Positions 41,119 to 47,771 of a DNA stretch of 47,771 nt are shown here, one piece after another. Origin of the DNA: Chloroflexota bacterium (lineage in GTDB: Bacteria > Chloroflexota > Ktedonobacteria > Ktedonobacterales > Ktedonobacteraceae); assembly GCA_902812455.1 (NCBI GenBank), contig CADDZH010000032.1, forward strand, positions 1 to 47,771, written 5' to 3'. Numbering within the stretch: the stretch's first letter is position 1; each line of letters begins with the position of its first letter. Made by a program: the position numbers and the translations under genes. The notes under the pieces are model-generated. The model searched no databases. It saw only the letters and a program-made list of their open reading frames with translations, and was not told the DNA's origin.

Positions 41119-41823
41119 TCACAAAGCTACGTTTCTCCCCTTCATCATCGTGAGAGCGGCTGGGATACTGCCGATGAAGAGTGGTACCCAGCTCAAAAGC
41201 TGGATATAGATTCCAGGAACACCCGGAAAGAATGGGTAGAGAAACGTGAGAAGGCGACCGAACGTAATGAGGATAGCGGCCCAGATGGGAACGACCCGCG
41301 CCCGCCAGAGCGCTATCCCAATTAGCGTTGGACCCAGGACAGTTCCGACAAGAAACATCGCGCTGTCATAGCTCATGACCCCATCGTTATTGAACCGCTC
41401 TAATATCGTCAGGAATAACGGATTGCTGCCCATGCGCACAAGGTCATAGGTAAGAGCATCCTGAGCGGGAAATGCCCCCGCAGGGAGCATACCGATGAGC
41501 ACGACAAGCATAGCGATGCTTGCTAACCAGGGCGAACACCGCATTGCCAACCACGCCATGGCTAGGAAGCTCACAGGTACCAGATACACGGCGGCTACCA
41601 CAGCGAGAAAATGGGCTTGCATCAAGACAGGGTTGACGGTCGTGTATGTAGCGACCATTGCGCTGACTCCGTTTTGTACACTGTAGTATGGGGGATTGGT
41701 GAGAACTAAGGCAAGCGTGGCTACCATTCCTAGAATGATGCAGACCGCGAAGAACCAGCGCTGCAAGCGATAAATGACAGGAACTGCTTGCTCCTGCTGT
41801 AATTGATGAGTAACTGAACTCAT
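41119..41823 (-). CDS. Polytopic membrane protein, paralogue 2 of 3
   Basis: A 234-residue protein with about six hydrophobic helices, homologous to the next gene upstream and to the one at 30578. Matching blocks are RLQRWFFAVCIILG, AMAWLAMRCSPWLASIAMLV and FIGSIPAALTMMKGR. ATGA overlap (41820-41823) with the preceding gene shows translational coupling, so paralogues 2 and 3 are probably made together and may form a heteromeric membrane complex. The function is unknown. PadR lies upstream in the same direction. Confidence 0.75.
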   Translation of the reverse strand: MSSVTHQLQQEQAVPVIYRLQRWFFAVCIILGMVATLALVLTNPPYYSVQNGVSAMVATYTTVNPVLMQAHFLAVVAAVYLVPVSFLAMAWLAMRCSPWLASIAMLVVLIGMLPAGAFPAQDALTYDLVRMGSNPLFLTILERFNNDGVMSYDSAMFLVGTVLGPTLIGIALWRARVVPIWAAILITFGRLLTFLYPFFPGVPGIYIQLLSWVPLFIGSIPAALTMMKGRNVAL

Positions 41824-42563
41824 TTAGAATTGACCTCCTTTATCGTCGGAATGCCCGTTGTCCCCGGTTCGCCTCTTCCCTTTAGCATGGCGAGGGCAGC
41901 GGGGATGCTGCCGGTGAAGACCAGCACAAAGCCGAAGACCTGGAGCGCGCCAAGGTGCGTAGGGTAGGAGATTGCCTGGAAGAAGGCGCCGCCGATGAAG
42001 AGGCTGGCAACCCACGAGGGGATCGCCCCAGCTCGTCCCAATGCGATGCCCAGCAGCACGTAGCCGAGCAAGTGGCCGATGACCCAACCGAGGAAGAGCA
42101 CGGTGATGGGCCACGTCGAGTTAGCCTGATTCAATAATGTTAGAGGTAGTGCGCTGCCTCCCATATGCGCTATTGCGTTGATCAGGATGACTTGATTTAC
42201 GATGAGGGTCCAGGGGAAAGATCCTATCATCCCCAGGGCTATGCCGAGCGTTGCCAGCCAGGGAGAGCGCTTCATGGCGACCAGTCCCAGACCGAGATAG
42301 CTGAATGGGTAAAGGTATGCGACTACGAGGGTGACGAAAAAGAACCACTGCATCAGGAGAGGATTCACTGCTCGAAAGGCAGCAAGGAGGGATGCGCCTG
42401 TTGTATCCGGGCAGCGTGATACACCATATTGGGGGCAGAGGACGAACCATGAGGAGAGGGCCAGCGGCGCAAGAATAATGCATATTGCCAGGAGTATGCG
42501 TTGGAATTTGCGATAGGCAGGATCAGCAGTTTGTTGCTGGTTGAACTGGTGAGAGAGAGCCAA
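41820..42563 (-). CDS. Polytopic membrane protein, paralogue 3 of 3
   Basis: A protein of about 247 residues with six hydrophobic helices, the same family as the two others: KFQRILLAICIILAPLALS, GLGLVAMKRSPWLATLGIA and FTGSIPAALAMLKGR. I prefer a TTG start at 42563 because the resulting N-terminus aligns one-to-one with paralogue 2 (22 residues before ICIIL in each) and GAAAGG stands 9 nt before it. A GTG at 42593 with AAGGA is an alternative. It is likely co-transcribed with the PadR gene 94 bp upstream. Confidence 0.72.
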   Translation of the reverse strand: MALSHQFNQQQTADPAYRKFQRILLAICIILAPLALSSWFVLCPQYGVSRCPDTTGASLLAAFRAVNPLLMQWFFFVTLVVAYLYPFSYLGLGLVAMKRSPWLATLGIALGMIGSFPWTLIVNQVILINAIAHMGGSALPLTLLNQANSTWPITVLFLGWVIGHLLGYVLLGIALGRAGAIPSWVASLFIGGAFFQAISYPTHLGALQVFGFVLVFTGSIPAALAMLKGRGEPGTTGIPTIKEVNSK

Positions 42564-42656
42564 GTTGAAATACCTTTCTAGGCTGGGTAGCACTATAGGT
42601 CCTTATTTGATTGCTCTCTATGAGCATAATGAGCATACAAATATCTTCCTTGTCCT

Positions 42657-43274
42657 CTATGCCCGCATATCAGGCGTTTCTGTTTCTGGGTGGGAGGCTG
42701 TCTCCCCGTTCCTCTTCAAACGTGAGAGGACTTGTGCGCGAATAGCCTCTCCCCAGGCCAGTTCGAGTTGCCACTGTTCGGTCTTGAGCCCTATGAGCGC
42801 GAGGGCCGCTTCCCGGAAAGTCAGGCTCATGTGTTCCTGCTTGAGAGGGTTCTCGGCTATGTCCTGTATGTCCGCTTGCTTGAGACGCAGCATCTGCCGG
42901 CAATGAGCCAAGTAGTGTTCTACCAGGTAAAGCTGCTGCTCCAAGGGTAAGAACTCCAGATGCAGCGCCTTGATGTGAAAGAGCCTGCGATACATCCCCG
43001 GATGAGAAGTCGTATCCGTCATCAACTCAAGGAAACGCTCGCGCCCTTTGGGAGTAATGGCCAGGACGCGCGATGGGCGATCGGTGAGAAAAGGGCTGCT
43101 CCCTGGCTCAGCAGTGGCAATCAGCTCCATTTGCTCAAGCTTGTTCAGCAAGGTAGAAAGCGTACCGGTGCTGATCTCTTCTTCAGGGCCAATGATCTCG
43201 TTGGCGATTTTGGCCAGCCGGTAGGCGTGTAGTGGCCAGTGCATCAGCAGGGAAAGCACAAGTAGTTCATACAT
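42657..43274 (-). CDS. PadR-family transcriptional regulator
   Basis: A 205-residue regulator beginning MYELLVLSLLMHWPLHAYRL, the usual PadR winged-helix start, with STGTLSTLLNKLEQMELI as recognition segment and a Virul_fac-type C-terminal helical domain (FLPLEQQLYLVEHYLAHC). It heads a minus-strand row with two membrane proteins, its probable targets. A 17-bp inverted repeat (43320-43336) in the divergent region towards the BTAD gene is a good operator candidate, so it may control both directions. Confidence 0.9.
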   Translation of the reverse strand: MYELLVLSLLMHWPLHAYRLAKIANEIIGPEEEISTGTLSTLLNKLEQMELIATAEPGSSPFLTDRPSRVLAITPKGRERFLELMTDTTSHPGMYRRLFHIKALHLEFLPLEQQLYLVEHYLAHCRQMLRLKQADIQDIAENPLKQEHMSLTFREAALALIGLKTEQWQLELAWGEAIRAQVLSRLKRNGETASHPETETPDMRA

Positions 43275-43319
43275 GTATTGTGTCCTCTCCTACGTCTCCA
43301 AAGTGGGTAAATAGCTTTG

Positions 43320-43336
43320 TAAAAGTCACACTTTTA
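43320..43336. promoter_or_regulatory. PadR-type operator candidate
   Basis: TAAAAGT CAC ACTTTTA, a perfect 7-bp inverted repeat with a 3-nt spacer, lies in the 161-bp divergent region between the PadR gene and the TPR/BTAD regulator gene, about 45 bp from the PadR start. Confidence 0.5.
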
Positions 43337-43435
43337 AAGGCTTGTGGTAAAATATACGGGGAAAGGTAGCAGTTGTCAAGGTGGGCACTTATTCCTGCCG
43401 ATTTTCTCAATGAGCAATAGAAAGGGAAGGCGACG

Positions 43436-45652
43436 GTGAAAGCTAAAAACGCTATCTCTCATGCCCTGAGAGCTGGTGATAGCCAGCAAGCCGCGCAATT
43501 GATTATTCAGGCCTATCGAGAAATGTCGAGCCGGAAAGAAAGTGAGAGGCTGCTGCGCTGGCTCGATGCGCTTCCCACAGAGATGACTGAAAGCTATCCA
43601 CAACTGCTCTTGATACGCGCCGGCATCTATCTGATGCGCTATGAATTCCCTCGCGCTCTGCCATTACTGGAGAGGGCTTCGGCTCTGCTGGCTACCAGTT
43701 CATCGACCTCTGTCGATCCCGCTGACCTCCCACGATTGCGGGCAGAACTCATGGTCCTGCGGGGTAAAGCCTTTTTTCAGGAGGGCAGGTACCAGGAGGG
43801 CCGGAACCTGTGCCAGCAGGTGCTAGAAACGACACCCGTGGACGAAGTGGCCCTGCGAGCGGACGCCCACACCTATTTTGGTATCTGTACCTCTATTCTA
43901 GGAGATATTGCCTCAGGCATCGAGCACTTACAGAAAGCGCTCCAGCTCTGGGGACGCAACACCGTGCGCTACCAGACGGCGGAGGCCTATAGCGCGCTGG
44001 CGAATAACTATAACTTCATAGGCAATTTTGCCCTCGCCGAGCATCACCTCGTCCGGTCCATTAGCTATTGGGAACAGTTGCACGATGAAAAAGGCCAGGC
44101 CAGTAATCTGCTTCGCCTGGGATTTCACAAGTATCAGCAGGGAGCATTTGACGAAGCCGTACGCATTTTAAATCAGGCTATGACGATGGCACAGGGGAAA
44201 GCCGGTTTTGAACGCGAAGAGGGTTACATTCTCGAAAACCTCGCTGCTATCTACCAGGACCAGGGTCTCTATAGCCAGTCCCTGGAAGCCCATGAGCGTG
44301 GCCTCGCTCTGGCGCGCCGTTTAGGGGATAATTACCTGGCCAATATCTGCCTTGCCGGTCTCTCCATGACCTACCTGCTCATGGGCGATGCAACCACCGC
44401 TCTCTTGCTCCTTTCCGAGATGAATCTGCCAACCACAGATGATGAGAAAATTGGTCCTCAGCGGGCACTGCACGACCTGGTCTACGGCCTCATCTTACTG
44501 CACCAGCGCCGCTACGATGAGGCTTATACGTTTCTCACCAGCCTGGAAGCTTCTCTGGAAAGAACCGGCATCAAATTTGATTTGCTCCAGGTCAGGCTCT
44601 ATCTCGCGGCCTGCCAGCTCGCGTGTTCGAAACAGGAAGAGGCCGTTCGTTCCCTGCAGGAGATCACGGCTATCTTAGAAAGCCATGACTACGGGCAGAT
44701 CATGCTGGTGAGATTAAAGCGTTTTCCAGAGGTCTACCAGCTCATCAGGACACACCCGGCACTAGATCGCCTGCGCACCCTGCTGCATATCGAGCCACCA
44801 GCACAGGTGGCGAGTCCTGCTCCTCAATTGGCGGCTGGCAATCAAACCAGGGTCAGAATTCAGGCTTTTGGCGAACCTGCTGTCTTCCTGGATGAGCGGC
44901 CGGTCACGCGCTGGCGTATGGCCCGCTCGATGGAACTGTTCTTCTACCTGCTGGATTGTGGCCGTCCGGTACGCAAAGAACAAATTATTACTGCCCTCTG
45001 GCCTGAGGTCGATGAGCAGACCAATCAGACCTTTCACTCAACAATCCACTACCTGCGCAAGGCGCTGGTTGATGCTGCAATTGTCTCGCGTGGTGGCACC
45101 TATAGCCTCGATCTGTCCGCGCTCAGTGATAACCCGGTGCAGTATGATGTTGCCACGTTTAAGGAACTGTATATGCAAGCAAAGCAGTTCCTGGCAAGCG
45201 AAGATGATGTGGCAGCCAGAGAAGCGCTTCTCTCAATGGTACAACTCTACCGGGGGGATTATGTGCAATCCTTCTACAGCGACTGGTGTACATTCCGGCG
45301 TGATGAATTGCGGCACATCTACCTGGAGGCCCGCAGCCATCTCGCGAATATTGCCTGGCGGCAGGGAGAGTTCGACGAGAGCGCCATTCACTGGCAGCAC
45401 ATGCTGTCGATCGACAATTGTCTGGAGGAAGCGCATTATGGATTGATGAGATTTTATGCTCGTACCGGAAAAAGAGGACTGGCCCTGCGCCAGTACCAGC
45501 GCTGCGTAGAGACCCTCCAGCAGGAACTATCCACCCGCCCAGGGCCAGCTATCCAGAGCCTCTATCAACGCCTCAATAGCTCCTCGGAGCTGGTAAAGAA
45601 ACCGGAACACATCTCTCCGCAACGGGAAGAAAGCAAACGCAGTAGCAAGTAG
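43436..45652 (+). CDS. TPR/BTAD transcriptional activator, MalT/SARP-like
   Basis: A 738-residue regulator. The N-terminal half (about 1-450) is a run of TPR-like helical pairs beginning HALRAGDSQQAAQLIIQ, the segment that in MalT-like proteins follows the NTPase, with repeated LxxAxxLxxxxG helices. An OmpR-type winged helix follows (about 470-560, RVRIQAFGEPAVFLDERPVT through TFHSTIHYLRKAL), then a BTAD domain (about 600-725). The AAA+/NTPase that such proteins usually carry at the N-terminus is missing; the gene has its own AGGGAAGG before a GTG start. It is probably a stand-alone activator whose TPR array senses a partner. Confidence 0.85.
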   Translation: MKAKNAISHALRAGDSQQAAQLIIQAYREMSSRKESERLLRWLDALPTEMTESYPQLLLIRAGIYLMRYEFPRALPLLERASALLATSSSTSVDPADLPRLRAELMVLRGKAFFQEGRYQEGRNLCQQVLETTPVDEVALRADAHTYFGICTSILGDIASGIEHLQKALQLWGRNTVRYQTAEAYSALANNYNFIGNFALAEHHLVRSISYWEQLHDEKGQASNLLRLGFHKYQQGAFDEAVRILNQAMTMAQGKAGFEREEGYILENLAAIYQDQGLYSQSLEAHERGLALARRLGDNYLANICLAGLSMTYLLMGDATTALLLLSEMNLPTTDDEKIGPQRALHDLVYGLILLHQRRYDEAYTFLTSLEASLERTGIKFDLLQVRLYLAACQLACSKQEEAVRSLQEITAILESHDYGQIMLVRLKRFPEVYQLIRTHPALDRLRTLLHIEPPAQVASPAPQLAAGNQTRVRIQAFGEPAVFLDERPVTRWRMARSMELFFYLLDCGRPVRKEQIITALWPEVDEQTNQTFHSTIHYLRKALVDAAIVSRGGTYSLDLSALSDNPVQYDVATFKELYMQAKQFLASEDDVAAREALLSMVQLYRGDYVQSFYSDWCTFRRDELRHIYLEARSHLANIAWRQGEFDESAIHWQHMLSIDNCLEEAHYGLMRFYARTGKRGLALRQYQRCVETLQQELSTRPGPAIQSLYQRLNSSSELVKKPEHISPQREESKRSSK

Positions 45653-45659
45653 AGGCGGG

Positions 45660-45925
45660 AGCGGCTTTACAGGGGTAGGTTTTTTGGGGTGAGGGAGCAG
45701 CGAGGGGGCGCGAGGACAAGCACAAGGCCTCCTCCCATCCGCGTCTGCACCCCTTGTCCCTACAGGCGACGATCCGCTTAAGAGGCAGGTTCACGGAAAA
45801 ACCTACCCCTGTAAAGCGGGAGTGGCGGTGCTGAGTGGTGGGGGCGCTTGCCTCGCCCCTACGAGTACGATCCGCTTTTCAGGCGGATCCGCCAAAAAAC
45901 CTACCCCCTGTAAACGCCACTCCAT
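45660..45925. repeat. Nested inverted-repeat element
   Basis: A perfect 21-bp inverted repeat links 45664-45684 with 45797-45817. A third related arm, inverted like the second, lies at 45894-45914 (AAAAAACCTACCCCCTGTAA). Between them sit two copies of the dispersed core CCCTAC...ACGATCCGCTT (45751-45780 and 45852-45880). Non-coding; it looks like one dispersed repeat inserted beside or within another. Confidence 0.65.
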
Positions 45926-45930
45926 CCCTT

Positions 45931-46281
45931 CTTTCTATTTACCTGGGAAATTAACTGAAGGGTGGGCCGATTTTGCACCGAAGGATGGAAATTGACCGCC
46001 TTCATCCAGGAGTGATGGGATGTGGGATCATCCTGAGTAACGTAAGCAGCGGATCGCAGGCCGCTTGTAAGCATCTTGGGGCAGCATTGGAAACGCTGTA
46101 TGCATCGGCGATGCTCCCGCATCACCAAAGTGGAGCTCTTACCTTCCGTGAACATCTCCTCTGACGGGCGTTTGCACTCTGGCACGCAATACATGACCTG
46201 AGCAAGAGAGAAGTACGATTGCTCAGGCTTTGACGATACCTCGTCGTCTTCATCGCTCCTGCACCGATGAGGGAAAACTCG
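45931..46281. other. Intergenic stretch without a supported gene
   Basis: About 350 bp with two weak overlapping ORFs on opposite strands that have no ribosome sites or recognisable motifs. Nothing reliable is seen here. Confidence 0.4.
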
Positions 46282-46330
46282 TTGACAAGATCATCTCTCT
46301 CCTTGTATAGTAGTGATGTATTCACTCGTT
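46282..46330 (+). promoter_or_regulatory. Near-consensus promoter with operator-like repeat
   Basis: TTGACA (46282-46287) and TATAGT (46306-46311) stand 18 bp apart. TAGTGA and TCACT follow immediately (46309-46325), resembling the MarR-type site at 31957. The next gene start is about 500 bp downstream, so a long leader or an RNA gene is implied. Confidence 0.6.
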
Positions 46331-46424
46331 TTTTTGGGAGGTTTTGACATCTATGCCAGTGTGCTGCTAACTCCATCCTGGTTCCTGTTCACACAGGGAA
46401 ACAGACGTTGTCATTCTTGCTTGC

Positions 46425-46623
46425 ATCTCTCGCGTGTCTCTCATCAGGCATGAGCGTGAAGTACTTTTGTGCCTGATTCCTGCGCGACGCCCCACAGGCC
46501 TCGCCTGCCCGAGACGGCGGAGAGTGAGAACGCAAGCAGCTAGATGGTGCGAGAGATAGGGAGAAGCATACGGCCCGAGAGGTGTCAGGCCTGCAACTGC
46601 GGCGATGCGTTCGCCGCAGTTGC
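46425..46623 (+). ncRNA. Candidate structured RNA / long leader of the DinB gene
   Basis: Nested perfect stems in order: ATCTCTCGC (46425-46433) with GCGAGAGAT (46549-46557); GTCTC (46436-46440) with GAGAC (46511-46515); ATCAGGCA (46443-46450) with TGCCTGAT (46470-46477); CAGGC with GCCTG (46495-46507); and a 12-bp stem at 46593-46623. It follows a strong promoter and does not match a family I know. Confidence 0.45.
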
Positions 46624-46808
46624 CCATCCACTACACCAGTGGCAGATGGATGCCATCTTTCCTCCGGTCGCGGCATCGCATGATCGATCATGGTGCAAGC
46701 GATGCGCCTCTTCTCTCTTCTCCCTCTTGTCTCTCCCATGGTTTCCTTGTGTGTGTTGATACGATCGTGTTGTTTCTTCTCTCGGAAAAAAGGCAAGGAA
46801 TACCTATC

Positions 46809-47402
46809 ATGACAGAACATCAGCTTTCACTCCTGCCCTTCTACACGGGTTGGGGGAGATACACGCAGCGTCTTGTCGCGGCCATCGCGCCTCTGACCGT
46901 CGAGCAGCTTGCCTTGCGCAACACACCGCAAAACTGGTCGATTGGCATGTACGCGACGCATATCGTTGCAAATCGCGCCTGGTGGTTCCACGCACGCATG
47001 GGCGAGGGGAGCGATGATCTAACTTCTCTCGATTTATGGGCTTTGGGAGTCTGTGAGGCAGACGTGGATCCGTGCCACACAGCGGCAAAACTGGTTGCCG
47101 GACTGGAGAAGACCTGGCAGCTGATCGAGCAGACGCTTGCCCGCCTGACTCCTGCTGATCTGGAGCAGGTCTTCCCGCCTCTGTCTGAGGCGGAACGGGT
47201 GCGTCACGCCAACCTGGTCGAGCCTGCGCTCCAGCCATACGCCCAGATGTGGGTGGAGAGGGCGCGCCTGGCTGGAGAAGTGAGACCCGCAGTTTCGCTC
47301 CAGCGGATCATCTGGGGTGTGCTCGAACATGACATCCATCACGGCAGCGAAATCTCCACCATTCTCGGCGTCCACGGCCTGCCAGTCGTCGAGTTGGAGT
47401 AA
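46809..47402 (+). CDS. DinB-family protein
   Basis: A 197-residue four-helix-bundle protein. LLPFYTGWGRYTQRLVAAIA opens the first helix. QNWSIGMYATHIVANRAWWFH brings the first conserved His and RIIWGVLEHDIHHGSEIS the His pair, together the metal-binding triad of the DinB/YfiT fold. Such proteins are metal-dependent enzymes (often thiol-S-transferases) or stress-associated; the substrate here is unknown. The ATG at 46809 is chosen with AAGGA 9 nt upstream; the frame is open 5' but that part lies in the structured leader and reads as non-coding. A 40-bp hairpin follows the gene. Confidence 0.85.
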   Translation: MTEHQLSLLPFYTGWGRYTQRLVAAIAPLTVEQLALRNTPQNWSIGMYATHIVANRAWWFHARMGEGSDDLTSLDLWALGVCEADVDPCHTAAKLVAGLEKTWQLIEQTLARLTPADLEQVFPPLSEAERVRHANLVEPALQPYAQMWVERARLAGEVRPAVSLQRIIWGVLEHDIHHGSEISTILGVHGLPVVELE

Positions 47403-47459
47403 GAACAGGAACGTCTTCAGTTCCCCTCTCTCATGGGTGGAGAGGTTGCGCATGATGCG

Positions 47460-47499
47460 GTCGCTGAAGCTCCAGGGGGGCCCTTGGAGCTTCAGCGAC
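47460..47499. repeat. Perfect 15-bp stem hairpin downstream of DinB gene
   Basis: GTCGCTGAAGCTCCA and TGGAGCTTCAGCGAC pair perfectly over a 10-nt G/C loop. There is no T run, so it may be a palindromic repeat or an IS end rather than a terminator. The remaining 270 bp to the edge of the window hold no gene I can support. Confidence 0.55.
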
Positions 47500-47771
47500 A
47501 TTCCATGCTCTCAGGGACAAAAAAAGGGGAAAGACTGGATGCAGAGATGCACAGCATCAACCTGTTTTCTGATGCAGAGATCGGCCAAGTTGAGGCGGCT
47601 TCGGCATATGTCAGAAATACCATAAATGTATCGTTCAGAGCGACATCTTTCCGGGTAATAGCGCCGATATCTTGGTTTTTTAGCGATCAGCAGCCTCCAC
47701 CAAGCGGCCCCATCATACGGTGGAGGTTCACGTTTTGCGCGTTTCCTCTTTCGTCTTCGCCAGCCACTCAC

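Noticed and set aside
45901..46194. Opposite-strand ORFs in the 45.9-46.2 kb gap
   Set aside because: No ribosome site, no recognisable domain, and they overlap the repeat element.
46605..46808. N-terminal extension of the DinB-fold protein
   Set aside because: This frame lies in the structured leader and lacks family similarity; a good ribosome site precedes the ATG at 46809.
47511..47771. Basic minus-strand ORF reaching the window edge
   Set aside because: An Arg/Tyr-rich start might be a fragment of a transposase, but the rest reads as non-coding and no motif or ribosome site supports it.
1..47771. tRNA or rRNA genes
   Set aside because: No cloverleaf with a T-loop or conserved rRNA segment was noticed on either strand.

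Overview
The window looks like a chromosomal segment of a soil-type Chloroflexota bacterium, most likely class Ktedonobacteria. This is inferred from gene content and cannot be proved from the sequence alone. The grounds are a bacterial hopanoid locus, several Ser/Thr kinases with zinc-ribbon tails, a bacterial histone-deacetylase-like protein, a SpoIIE/STAS partner-switching module, a BTAD/TPR regulator and many short GC-rich dispersed palindromes between genes. Most genes are core or lineage-specific chromosomal genes in short operons. The one clear mobile segment is a Tn7-like transposon at about 21.72-28.52 kb.

Layout. 1-0.28 kb: 3' end of a 2-oxoacid dehydrogenase E2 gene. 0.57-7.6 kb: two Ser/Thr kinases facing each other around a DUF6391-like gene, a rhodanese, an APH-fold kinase and homoserine dehydrogenase. 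Each kinase gene ends in the same roughly 90-nt element, which also leads into the next gene. 8.0-9.5 kb: HDAC-like deacetylase and a small Cys-rich protein. 9.8-15.8 kb: hopanoid locus, with hpnH-hpnA-hpnG-squalene/phytoene synthase on the minus strand and squalene-hopene cyclase divergent. 16.0-18.9 kb: flavoprotein, 2x[4Fe-4S] protein and membrane cytochrome-b-like protein, a probable electron-transfer unit. 19.1-21.7 kb: MFS exporter and TetR regulator with visible palindromic operators. 21.7-28.5 kb: Tn7-like element with a TnsA-TnsB fusion, TnsC, two tandem short TniQ proteins and an Mrr-type nuclease, bounded by repeated TnsB-like sites; no cas gene or CRISPR array is seen.

28.6-35.9 kb: two RNA-methyltransferase-like genes, a polytopic membrane protein with a MarR regulator, a pair of PNPOx-like flavin proteins under a MarR-type promoter/operator, an unrecognised anchored protein, a YflT-like stress protein and an unknown protein. 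36.1-38.6 kb: SpoIIE phosphatase fused to an anti-sigma-type ATPase, overlapping a STAS antagonist. 38.6-43.3 kb: type II NADH dehydrogenase, a DUF998-like protein, two more members of the same polytopic membrane family and a PadR regulator. 43.4-47.4 kb: TPR/BTAD regulator, a 1.15-kb non-coding stretch with nested repeats and a promoter followed by an apparently structured RNA, then a DinB-fold protein.

The items most worth a second look are the compact Tn7-like element with its Mrr nuclease and twin TniQ proteins, the covarying hairpin element at the ends of both kinase genes, and the structured region upstream of the DinB gene.
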